Shown here: in pieces, positions 14,301 through 27,200 of the stretch
How positions within the stretch are numbered: position 1 is the stretch's first letter
Layout: each line of letters starts with the position of its first letter
Source: Hypomesus transpacificus
Taxonomy: Eukaryota > Chordata > Actinopteri > Osmeriformes > Osmeridae
Length of the DNA: 64,000 nt
Assembly: GCF_021917145.1 (NCBI RefSeq)
Contig: NC_061065.1
Location: forward strand, 11,777,412 to 11,841,411
Direction of reading: 5' to 3'
Program-made: the position numbers and the translations under genes
Notes under the pieces: model-generated
Databases searched by the model: none
The model's input: the letters and a program-made list of their open reading frames with translations, nothing else
Told to the model about the DNA's origin: nothing

Positions 14301-15205
14301 CTCGCTCGCTCTCGCTCTCTCCCACTCTGTGGCTCGTTCTTTTGCTTTACATGGCTCACAGCGCCATCCTGTGGACACACTAGTATTTCATCAAACCACA
14401 GGTTTAGCTTTGATCTCATTTAGAAATTGAAAGACAATATGAATGTCAGTGTTTTGAGGTTATATGTTATACAGTATTATGTTATATGATGTTGTTTTTA
14501 ATTTGTTCATTAACGTGTGTTGCATGAGATTGTGTGAGGCTGAGGTTGGGTCAGGTTGAGGTGAAACTCCAGATGTGGGTCACTGATGGCAAAGTGTTCT
14601 AGAATGTTAATGGCCATATCACGCCTGCTTTCATGTTCAGCCAATCAGGGCTAATCAAGACTAATCAGGGACAATCAGGGTCAACTAAGGAGCCGTTTTT
14701 CTTTCATCTCCCTTTTCACCCCAAGGCCCCTCCCCTCCCTCCCCATTCCCCAATCTTAGCCAAGTCACTTTTCCCCTCCCCATCTACCTTCCCCATCATA
14801 CCTCTCCCCCTCCCCTTTTCTCCCCCATCCTACCTCCTCTCCCCCATCCCCTTTCCTCCCTCCTATCCCACCTACCCCTACCCCCCCCCCCCCCATCATC
14901 CTCCTTCGTGTGCTCTTTGTGATTGAGTAGAGCAGCTCTAAGCCAGAAGGAAGATAAGGGATGGAGAGTGAGAAAGAAGGACAGGAGAGAAAGAGGTTGA
15001 GAATGAAAAAAGGGAGATGGAGAGGAGATAGACAGAGAGAGGAGATAGATAGAGAGGGAGAGAGAGAGAGGCGATGGACAGAGAGAGAGGAGATAGACAG
15101 AGTGAAGAGAGAGGGTCAGTTGTGTGCAGGGTGACGTGCTCAGGGTGACAACCAGCCCTCGTCGTGGTCCTGCCAGACAGAGTAGAAATGAGTCTTTATC
15201 AGAGG

Positions 15206-15249
<44 letters not shown>

Positions 15250-18200
15250 TCCACACGCTCTCTCTGTCTCTCCCTCTTTCTCTCTCTGCTCCGTCTCCAT
15301 CCAGCATCCCAATTAGGAGCTTCTAATTTCACACACAGGACATAGCTGACACACATCCTCCCTCTTTCCTTTCGTTCTCTTCCCTCTCTTTCTTTTGATC
15401 TCCGTCTCTCTCTCTTTACAGCTGACACTCAGACATCCGGCCTGTCATAGTGCTCTATCACACGGTACACATGTCAAACATGTGAACTAAGGTTTCATGT
15501 ACATCTACAGTATGTTATCTCACTGTCTACTTCATGTCTTAATGTATATGAGCTCTACACACAGAACTCCTGTTGGTCACACCTATAAAAGCTGTGTGTG
15601 TGTTGTTGTGTATTGATGAACACCAAGCTATTATCCAATGTGATGATGGCCCTCAGTGGAAGAAATGTAGCTCATATCTATATGATTGTGTGTGTGTGTG
15701 TGTGTGCGTGCGGGCGTACACTTGTGTGTGTGTGTGTGTGGGAGGGGGGGGGGGGGTTAGCTGCTGTGCCTGTCGGTGGACCAAGTATGCTTCCTCAACA
15801 TCTCTGACAGGTCACTTTGTTTTCCTGACAGGTCATAAAGATCATACCATGGTTCGAGTTCAAAGGTCATATATCATGTGTGAAGGTCAAGGGTCATTCC
15901 ATGTATGAAGGTTTTGCAAGTTTTACAAGTGCTAGTTACCATGGAGATCAATCAATACCCATGCAGCCAGATTCATCCCATTAACTTTAGGGCAGAACCA
16001 ATCAGTGCTGACCACACTAAGAGAACAACCAATCAGTGTTCCCCATCCAGAACTGAACCTCGAAGATACTGCATCTTTAAAATGGTGGTACATGACGTTA
16101 TTGTTGTAGGTATAAAGGTGCCTGGTTTTCAGATTGGCAACTGTGTGTAGACGTAAAACGATGGACTAATTTCCTTTTTGAAACATAAGTTCTTAAAAGC
16201 GAATCATGATTGACTAGGATGTGTCCATGTTGCCAAACAGTCCGTCCAATCAGACAAGACTATTCTAAAGCATGTCATATCAACTGATCGATTTTCTAAA
16301 TCCTGAAGAATCTAAGGTTGAATGACCTGCATGTCTGTATCTAGATTAATCTTCTTGACACGTTCAATGACACTGAATCCAACACAACTGCATGAGTCCC
16401 GGCCTTAGCATAATGCATGACACACACACCAGCTGCAGAAGGTCCAACACACAGATTTTTGTTGTCTTGCTACTTTATTCTGCTTTTTGTTGAATGGGAC
16501 TGATTCCCAATCTGCATATTCATAATCATTTCTTTATCCTGCTTCCTGATTGGCCCAACCAGGAGGAGCTACTATTCTTACTCTTATTACCTGTAAGTAA
16601 ACACAAACAATAACAAAGAAATTAAACAAACAAACACACAAGGAGTCTGTCATCGGGTAGTCTCTTAGTGTTTTAAAGATGCAGTATCCTTTTTTCAAGT
16701 GAAAACACATTTTGCTCAGGCAATTCCATCCTCATTGACCAACTTCCAACATGCCTCCAAACCCTGCAAAGTCTGGATGACCAAAGCGGTGTTATTTGAA
16801 AAAAGAATGCTGCACCTGTGTTTTGTACCCTCTGTGTGTGTGTGGGGGTGTGTGTTTGTGTGTGGGTGTGTGCATGTGGTGTGTCCTACATGTCATGTGA
16901 TCATTCATCCCATCCACTGGACCACTGGGTAGGGTAAACCTCTACTGCACGTGCTCAGTACGGGCTCTCTCTCTCAGGCTCTTTCCTATTGGTCGATCTG
17001 TGTTGGGTGCACATGGCTTCCTGGTGATGTGGTGAAGGTCTTCTTCTTTGGTAGTAAAGTAGCCAGTGTTTCCTGTCTCCTACCCTGTTGGGTTCTGAAT
17101 CTGCCAAGGCCTGCTGTTATCCTTTAACCCTTCTGGTATGCCCTCTGGTGCTCAACCCTACCTACTTAGGTTTTGCTTTTAATTATTTATTGACTTAGAT
17201 CTTCTTTTTTATGTTAATTAATAAACGTTTTATTTTTAGTACGAAATTCTTTGCAGCACTCAGATATTGTCTACATATTGAGTGCATTATAAATGTAATT
17301 TATTATTATTATTATTATTATTACCTCTAGCCCTCTATCTCCCAGCCCCACCTACCTCTAGACCTCTATATCCCAGCCCTACCTCTAGACCTCTATATCC
17401 CAGCCCTACCTCTCGCCCTCTATATCCCAGCCCTACCTCTAGACCTCTATATCCCAGCCCTACCTCTAGACCTCTATATCCCAGCCCTACCTCTAGCCCT
17501 CTATATCCCAGCCCTACCTCTAGACCTCTATATCCCAGCCCTACCTCTAGACCTCTATATCCCAGCCCTACCTCTAGACCTCTATATCCCAGCCCTACCT
17601 CTAGACCTCTATATCCCAGCCCTACCTCTAGACCTCTATATCCCAGCCCTACCTCTAGACCTCTATATCCCAGCCCTACCTCTAGACCTCTATATCTCAG
17701 CCCTACCTCTAGCCCTCTATATCTCAGCCCTACCTCTAGACCTCTATATCCCAGCCCTACCTACCTATTGCCCTCTATATCCCTGCCCAATTGTTTTTGA
17801 CACAACTGGTCTGTCCCTGCAGTATCAATCCATCTGCATTCCCCTCTCCTCTCACTCCCCCAGTCCAACACTAGACCTCAGCACTCCTCCAGTCTTTAGA
17901 CCAGACTTCAGCCCAGGACCAGTCAGACAGCCTGTGAGTGAGATCTGTGTACGTAGCTCCAGCCAGGGATCTGGAGAAGTGGACAGCATGCTGTATCTCA
18001 GTGACCTCCCCCCTACTCAGCCTGGGACAGACAGCTGCATGGCTGCCTTGCTTCATCTGGGCCTGCAGCCCTCTCCCCCCCTCCCTAAACCCAGTGCTGC
18101 TGTGGAACCACAACCCTGACAAGCATCTGGGGGACCCCTCCCACCCCCCGCCTCCCACCTATCAGGGCTTGCTCTATATCTCAGAGCCTTGGATGCAAGA

Positions 18201-21200
18201 ATGCCGACCCGAAAGCTCTGTTGTCGTGGAGATGACCTGTTCCTCTCCTCCTCCGTCCGGCATCGTTTTCTCTCCTCTCTCTGTTCCCTGTTTGTTTGTG
18301 ACTCCCTCTCTGTGACAACTTCCTGCGTGATCCCTAACCAATTCCTGTATGGACCCCTTCCAGAAAACTGGCAAAGAAGCGTAAGGACGCCATTGGGACG
18401 ACCAGGCAGGAGATGACTCACATGGTGAACGCCATGGACCGCAGCTACGCTGACCAGACCACGCTGCACACTGAAGACCCCATGTCCGTCACCTTCATGG
18501 ACTCTCACAACTTCACCAACAGATGTGAGTATAGACTCTTTGTGTCTTTCTTACTATGTTTCTTTTACTGTATATTTCCGAGGCATAGATATTCAACTAG
18601 TGCCACAGCAGTGATCTGACGGTGCTTCTAGAAAAGTTCAAGAAGGATCCTTAACATGTTTCTCTCTCCAGTGCCTAACGACCCCCTGGTTCCCACGGCT
18701 GTGCTAGGTGAGGCCGGGGCTACTGTTGCCCTCATGTGTCCCCATCTCCCTCGCCTGCCCCCACCTCCCCCCACTCACAGACCCCTGTGCTTCCTGTGTG
18801 ATGGTCATGGTGACGCCTCCATGCACCAAATATACATCATAGTACAAAACCATAGATTTGAGTAGATAGATCGCAGTCGAGGCCGCAGTCGAGGCCGCAG
18901 TCGAGGCCGCAGTCGAGGCCGCAGTCGAGGCCGCAGTCGAGGCCACAGTCGAGGCCACAGTAGAGTAGAGTAAACTCCAGGAACAGTGCCCCCACCCCCC
19001 TGCTGGGGTCTTCATGTCCAGACGAGAGCTTCAGTCTGACGGCGAATTAAAACGTGCCCCGAGGCTGTAGGCTGGGCTGTGAAAACAGCTTATTTTAGCT
19101 CGCTGCTCTCTCCACTCTCCTAATCGCAAGTGAAGGGGGAAGCCACGCTCTGTCTCAGCCAATCATGTCACAGCAGCGCTAACCAGTAGGAGTTTGCAGA
19201 GGAGGACGACATGTTAGCGTGTAGATTAACAAGACTTTCATTTTGTTGAATGAACAAAACTGTCGGTTTTGGTATCAGTCTTGGGGATTTGTGTATTAGT
19301 CATGAGAGAGCATCACAGTGCAATGCCACAGCATGTCCACCAGGGGGCAGGGTTACTCTAGTTTGTGTGCATTCAGGATAGAACAACTTACTTCCCCACA
19401 TACCTCACACTGTGTGTTAGTTACCATAGAAGAGTGTCTTCAGTGTGTGCGTGTCTTCCCTGTTTAGCCAAAGCCACTGTGAAGTGCTCCCTTGATGATT
19501 GTTGTAAAGCACCACCTTTCATCCCTCACATCCTTAGTCATGTTCCATGTGTCTAGTCATGTCTCATGTGTCGAGTCATTGGACATGTGTCGAGTCATGT
19601 CCCATGCCTTGAGTTCTGTTCTCAGTCATGTTCCAGCACCTTCCGTGTGTAGGCTCTGTGTGACCGAGAGGATAGACTCTGGTCGATACTCACTCTGAAC
19701 CTGTCTGTCCTCTTTCTCTTCCTGCTACCTTTGGTGTAAAGTGCCCATCACTGGTAAGTGTGGTTGTATGAGTGTGTGTGTGTGTGTGTGTTGAAGCCAC
19801 ACCGGTACAAAACTGTCATGGATCTGCTGACAAAGCTGTGTGTGTTTGTGTGCGCCTACTTGTGTGTGTGTGTGTGTGTGTGTGCCTCACGAGCATTAAA
19901 AAAAAGGATATGAGAAAGAGAGAGACTCCTCTGACTGTTCCACCCCTCCCGCTGTTGTTCCCTGTCTCAGATGAGAACCACACGGCGTCCGTGTCAGCAG
20001 AGTCCAGTCGCCTGCTGGACGTCCCCCGGTACCACTGCGAGGGCACCGAGTCCCCCTACCAGACAGGGCAGCTCCACCCAGCCATCCGTGTGGCCGACCT
20101 GCTGCAGCACATCAACCTGATGAAGACCTCCGACAGCTACGGCTTCAAGGAGGAGTACGAGGTGGGGGCGCCTACCTACACACACACGCACACACACACA
20201 CACACTCACACGTGGACACCAACACACTTGCACCCACATACACACGCATGCACACATACACACACGTATGTGTGCACACATGTCCACATACACTCATGTA
20301 TGTACACATATGAGAACATAAGCATACGCACTTACAGACAAGCACACACAGAACGTCACCTCAAAGATGAACCCTGTCACGGCCCCGTCTGATAGCAGTG
20401 ACTGCTCTCTCCTCAGAGTTTTTTTGAGGGCCAGTCCGCCTCTTGGGACGTTGCTAAGAAAGAACAGAACAGAACCAAGAACCGCTATGGCAACATCATT
20501 GCATGTAAGTCACACAGAACCTCCATGGAAACATTATTGCACGTAAGTCACGCAGCAGAACCTCCATGGCAACCAGGCTTCCATGTGGAACGTGTCAGCA
20601 ACACACAAATGTGAGTGCTGTGGCTTTTGAGAGAAAACAAAACAATCATGAACATGTATTATTTAGGTAGTGTACTTGCTACTCAATTATTTAGTTAGAT
20701 GACTTATAATACACGTGTTTATAATAATTTAGGATGTTAAAGTGCACTATAAAACAGACTCTCAGCTATTGATTCGTTAGTGTATTTAGCTATGTTAACA
20801 TACTATCACACCAGCTAGCATGCCCTCTAATGTGTGTGTGTGTGTGATTGTACACTAGACGATCATTCTAGAGTGATCCTGCAAGCGATGGAGGATGATC
20901 CATCGTCTGATTACATCAACGCCAACTACATAGACGTAAGTGGGGCCTCCGTCCCCTCCTCCCTTGGCCAGCGTGTGAGACACACCACTCCTTCTCTCGT
21001 ATGTGTGCAGGCCTTCTACGCATGCCTTTGTCTTCTCTATACAATACAGCTTTTACCCCTCCTCCAGTCCAAGTGCTCGTTACTCACTGACATCTGTTGT
21101 GCTTTCTTTCACTCTGCCTGTGGTTGGGCTGTAGATTTGGCTGTACAGGGATGTAAGTATCACTGTAGATACCTCCGCCCCTCGCCCCCCCCTCCCCCCC

Positions 21201-24200
21201 TTTCCCCTCTCCTCCTCCTCCCCCCCCTCTCCTTCCCCTCTTCTCCCCCCGCGCGCTGCTGCTGGCCTCTGCTTTTCTCTCCCGTCTGCATGGAGATCCT
21301 GGTGGGCTGAGATGTTCCTGCCATCTTGTCTCTTCAGCTCCTTCATGCTTTGACCTCCACACACTGCTCTCATGTCTGTGTTCCCATGGCCTGTCCTCAT
21401 CCCCGGCCCCAGCCTCAATCTGGTCTCAACCCAACCTCAGCCCAAGGCTCAGCCACAATCTGGTCTCAGCCCAACCTCAGCCCAAGGCTCAGCCTCAATC
21501 TGGTCTCAACCCAACCTCAGCCCAAGGCTCAGCCTCAATCTGGTCTCAACCCAACCTCAGCCCAAGGCTCAGCCACAATCTGGTCTCAACCCAACCTCAG
21601 CCCAAGGCTCAGCCACAATCTGGTCTCAACCCAACCTCAGCCCAAGGCTCAGCCACAATCTGGTCTCAGCCCAACCTCAGCCCAAGGCTCAGCCACAATC
21701 TGGTCTCAGCCCAACCTCAGCCCCAGGCTCAGCCACAACCCATATTCAACTACTTCTCAGCCCCCGCCTCAAATCCAGGCTGTCCTCCAGGGTTGGTGCT
21801 AGCTCCAGCCCCGACCCCCTTCCAATCCTTTCAAGCCTGTCTACAGCCCAACCCTCCCACCCCACCCTAGCCCCCCAGTTCCAATCCCCCCAGCCCAGTC
21901 CTCCAGATCCAGACCCCCCAGCCCTCCAGATCTATCCCCTATCCATAACTATACCTCAATATCTTTAAGTCCAGACAAACCACCACAGTGCAATACTAAA
22001 ACATCTCCAACAGGGGGAAGTGTTGCATAACTTTTGTATTTTTACAGAAGTGTTCAACGTGTGTTAGCCCCCTAGCCAATCTACCAGTCCCAAACCCTGC
22101 ACATTCTCTAGCATAGTGGTGACATGTTCAACACTGTCCCAGACCCAAGTTTAGCTCCAGTCCTCTCGCCCAAACAGGCCTAAGCAGGCACAGCCCATAA
22201 CCTAGCCCAGGCCTCAGTCAGCCCCGACCCCAGCCCTGGTCCCAGCTTCAGCCCCTGCTCTACTCCCAGCCTCACCCCTAGCCCTACTCCTAGCCTTATC
22301 CCCTGTCTCACCCCAGCCCTAACCCTAGTCCCAGCCTCTGCACCCTTCTGTCGTAACACAGCAGCATTAGTCTGGCCTCTTACATCCCGGAGGTGTGCTA
22401 TTGACTCAGCTGTCATGACTTGTCACCAACCTAACAAAATGATGCAAAGCCATGTGCTGGAATGACACTGTATGGATCTCTGTCTGGCTGGACCCACAGT
22501 ATCTATGTGTTGTGGGCTTTTGCTGAACGGCTGACACTCTATGTCCTGGGATGGTACTATATATGTCCTGGGATGGTACTATATATGTCCTGGGATGGTA
22601 CTATATATGTCCTGGGATGGTACTATATATGTCCTGGGCTGGTATTGTATATGTCCTGGGATGGTACTATATATGTCCTGGTTCTGTGTTAGTCCAGGGC
22701 AGTCGTCCAGTGTTTCCATGTCCCTCTCCAGTAGGACGTGGCTGGGGTATGATGCTGTGTGTTGCCTTCTCCCTCCCACATGTCTCACTGTGTTCTCCCT
22801 GCATCTTTCAGGGTTATCAACGGCCCAGCCACTACATCGCTACGCAAGGTGAGACCCTTCACCCATGTTCTAGTTAGGAATGGGGAGCGTTTTGGCCTGT
22901 CCTGAATGTGAGCCGTGCAGCTCAGGCCAGCTGGATCTAGCAGTGCTGTGTTGCTTTAACTCCATCAGTCTTGGTGGAGCCCGGGCCATCCCACACGGCC
23001 CCTGTGTCCCGTGTTGGTCTTCTGTGTAGCGTCTGTGTCGGACTGCTCTGTAACTCTGTGCACTGCCTGGTGTGTGTGATCTAGGTCCGGTCCATGAGAC
23101 CGTGTATGACTTCTGGAGGATGGTCTGGCAGGAGCAGTCTGCCTGTATCGTCATGGTGACCAATCTGGTGGAGGTGGGGCGGGTAGGTTCAATTCCAAGT
23201 CTTTTCCCTAACCCCATTAACACAACACTGTGTGTGTGTGTGTTTATGCGTGCACGTGTTTAGAACTAATCAAGTGTGTGTATGCCTTTCCTCTCCTGTC
23301 CAGGTGAAGTGCTATAAGTACTGGCCCGATGATGCCGAGGTGTATGGCGACTTCAAGGTCACCTTTGTGGAGGTGGAACCTCTGGCCGAGTACGTTGTGA
23401 GGACCTTCACTCTGGAGCGGGTGAGTGCCTGCCGGCCTGTCCGATATTCCACTTCCTGTGGGCTGAACACATCACATAAACAGCACAGCTGTGAGGCGAC
23501 AAATATCCAGGGATTTTCTTGATTGAATCTATGAATATTTTGGCCTTTGATTTACCAGAGAGGTTTTAACGAGCTTCGGGAGGTGAAGCAGTTCCACTTC
23601 ACCGGCTGGCCTGACCACGGAGTTCCATATCACGCCACCGGCCTGCTGTCCTTCATCCGCAGGGTCAAGATCTCCAACCCTCCCAGCGCAGGGCCCATCG
23701 TGGTCCACTGCAGGTGGGGGACATGATACCTGCCTGCCTGTCTGTCTTTCTGCCTGTCTGTCTTTCTGCCTGTCTGTCTGCTATTCTACTGGGCTGGCTA
23801 TATTCATTTCAGTATGTAATGCATATTATAGCTGTGTAACTCTCTCTTTCTCTCTTTTCCTGCTCAGCGCTGGAGCTGGACGAACAGGATGTTACATCGT
23901 GATTGACATCATGCTGGACATGGCGGAGAGAGAGGGCGTGGTGGACATCTATAACTGTGTCAAAGCCCTGCGCTCCCGACGCATCAACATGGTACAGACA
24001 GAGGTGACTACTATAGGCCATCCCACCATCCCCAGCTCTCCTCAACCAGCACACACACACACACTCACTTTCACTTAACACACACTCCGTTCACCAAATA
24101 CACACTTGTATTCCAACACCACACGCACGTACACACACTTCACCAACTAACATGAGAGCCATCTACCATCAGCTTCAGAATGTGTGTGTGTGTGTGTGTG

Positions 24201-27200
24201 TGTGTGCGAGCGTGTGTGCATGCAGCAATTTAGGCTTTGCATGCTTTTGCATGCAACTACATACAAAACCAAGCCCTCCTTGGTCCTGTTGTAAACCTTG
24301 TGTGTTTCATGTGTGTTGTGGCCTCAGGAGCAGTACATCTTCATCCACGACGCCATCCTGGAGGCGTGTCTCTGTGGGGAGACGGCCATCCCGGCCTGCG
24401 AGTTCAAAGCTGCGTACTATGACATGATCCGCATAGACACCCAGAGCAACTCCTCCCACCTCAAAGACGAGTTCCAGGTACGCCCGCCTTCCACCCCGTC
24501 ACCATGGAGACACACCGTCCAATGTCCTCCTCTCTTGACTGGACAGGCCATGATGCTGTCAACACATGGTTGTGAGGTAGTTTGGAGTAGTGTGGGGCAG
24601 TTTGGGTATTTTGGGGAAGTTAAGGAATTTGGAGTTTATGGTTATGGTTACCATTGGGTTGGACTAGTGCGGTTTTGTTACAGGAAACAGTGGTTGCATG
24701 GGGTTGTCCGGGGTATTGTGAGGTTGTCAGAGGTTATTGTGGGTTGCCTGGGGTAATTTAGGGTTAGAAGGGATAGTACATGTGTGCATGGTAAAACTGG
24801 GAGTTGGGATGACCACGGGTAGTTTTGGAGTCACAACGGGGTAGTTTAAGATTCCCAGGGTTAGGCCCTGGGGCCAGACAAGGCCTGGCTCCTCCCTGAC
24901 TCTCCTCTCCCTGCTATCCTCCAGACCCTGAACTCCGTCACCCCGCAGCCGCAGCCGGAGGACTGCAGCATCGCACTGCTCCCCAGGAACCACGACAAGA
25001 ACCGCTTTATGGACACCCTGCCCCCTGACCGCTGCCTGCCCTTCCTCATCACCATCGACGGGGAGAGCTCCAACTACATCAACGCTGCCCTCATGGATGT
25101 AGGTGTCCACACACGCGCACACATAGGCACACTACTCCATACGCATACACATAAACACACATAAACAAACACACACACACACACACACACACTGCATGCC
25201 AATTCTTTACCTGCACATACATGCTCTCAGACACTCATGCAGATTCTCACATTGTGTATTTTACATGACTACATACACACACACACACATACACAAACAC
25301 ACTCAGCTGTACGCAATCAATGGATGCTGTCTGTCTGTATGGTAGAAAGAGAAAGCTAGAGACAAATCCAGGTGTGTATATTTCTGTTTCTGATCTCCTG
25401 CCGGACACTGTTGTGTCACAGTGGGATCTATACACCGTCAGCCCTGTTTCGACCTTCTTCTCTGGCTGTGTGACTAGTGATGTCATCAAAGCTTGTAAAA
25501 TAGCTCCGATTTGAATCTCACTGGAGGTCATCCTTTTTTCATAATTCATATTTGGTGTTAGTGTCAGTTCTCTTTCATATGGCTCTGGTAAACCTATTTG
25601 AATGGATCTCAATTTGGGTATCCCTGAGCCCCATGGTCTGCTGGAACAGACAGTCAGGATCAACCAGGACCAGACAGTCTCCAGGTTCAGACCGAGTTCA
25701 GCCATCCAAACTCTGCTACCTAAAGCACCACAAATTTGACATCAAACCGGGCACACTAGACGAGACTAAGTATAAATTCTAGTAGGGCCGGCTCTGGGAC
25801 TGGACCCCTATGAAACCAGACTGGGTCTGTACCTGTTTGAATGGTTTTGAACTGCATCCATCCTGCCTTTCTGATACTGCATGACTGGCCAGGTGACAGC
25901 CGATCCTTCCCCAGACAGCTGCCACCAGTCTACTCATGTCAGATCAGGGATTTCTGGAAGGATTTAAAAACAAAGATTGTTGCATTGTAGAGAAAGGGAA
26001 TGAGACCCCTAAACTAAAACAGCCAAACAGACACGTAGTGCAGTTCTTTAATGTTACAACCACTTTCTCGTACACTTTACAAACTCTTGGACTTTTTCTA
26101 ACCAAGCCGTCAGAAGAATACCAGGTAATTTCTGAATTTCTCACTTCTCAATCAATATTGCTTCTTCTTCTATGATACTGGATTTGTTTCATGGCTTAAG
26201 TGTTTTGTCAGATGGCATCGTTGACCTAGCGCAGGTGGCTAAAGCTGCAGCATGCTAATGTGGTTGAAGCCCCTCACACATTCTGCATGGCCCCTTGTTC
26301 ACACATCCTCCATTATGATTGGTCGATCTCATCCTCTAATCCTTTGTACATTGATGCAGGAAGTGATGTCAGGTGATGCATGTTTGTTCTTCCTGTTCTG
26401 TGTGGCAGAGCTACAGGCAGCCAGCTGCGTTCATCGTTACCCAGCATCCATTGCCCAACACCGTAAAGGACTTCTGGCGTCTGGTGTATGACTACGGGTG
26501 CACATCACTGGTGATGCTCAATGAGATCGACCTGGCACAGGTGAGACTGGCCCCTGGACTTCACCTGACTGGTACAACTCATAGACTACCATAAAGCCAG
26601 TGTAGGACAGCTATTGTGGCTAACGCATGTATCTGTGTGTGTGTGCAGGGCTGTCCCCAGTACTGGCCTGAGGAGGGCATGCTGCGCTACGGGCCCGTCC
26701 AGGTGGAGTGCATGTCCTGCTCCATGGACTGTGATGTCATCAGTCGCCTCTTCAGGATATGTAACTTGACCCGGGTAAGGAAGTGATGTCACATGAACTG
26801 GATGTTGATGCCGACATGGTAGACATGATTTGGTGCAAGGCCACTTTTGTTGTTGCTTGACATGTAGGACTGTGCTGTTGTTTCTGTCGTTGACATTGAT
26901 GATGCTGACGTCATTTCTGTTGTTGTTGTTGTGGTTGCAGCCTCAGGAGGGTTACCTTATGGTGCGTCAGTTCCAGTACCTGGGCTGGGCCGGACATAGG
27001 GAGGTGCCCGGGTCCAAACGCTCCTTCCTCAAACTCATCCTGCAGGTGGACAAGTGGCAACAGGAGTGTGAGGAGGGAGAGGGCCGCACCATCATACACT
27101 GCCTGTGAGTGGCACACACTTACACACGCCTGGATACACACTTAAACACCCACCTTCAAATGGACACACACATACACACCATTCCTCTATTTTATATTGC

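Larger units (their letters stand above)
21153..22811 (+). other. ptprk intron with two minisatellites
   Basis: Contains a pyrimidine tract (21178-21250), the 40-bp minisatellite (21415-21735), a CAGCCC-rich degenerate stretch to 22340 and the 22-bp minisatellite (22538-22685). No exon was recognised. Confidence 0.75.

Noticed and set aside
17282-17800. 172-codon frame with SRPLYPSPT repeats
   Set aside because: 27-bp minisatellite in a ptprk intron; unit divisible by three keeps it open.
21326-21968. Two overlapping frames rich in Pro, Gln and Ser
   Set aside because: 40-bp minisatellite plus C-rich intron sequence.
25247-25705. 152-codon minus-strand frame in a ptprk intron
   Set aside because: No recognisable domain, ends in CA-repeat translation, lies inside the D2 intron.
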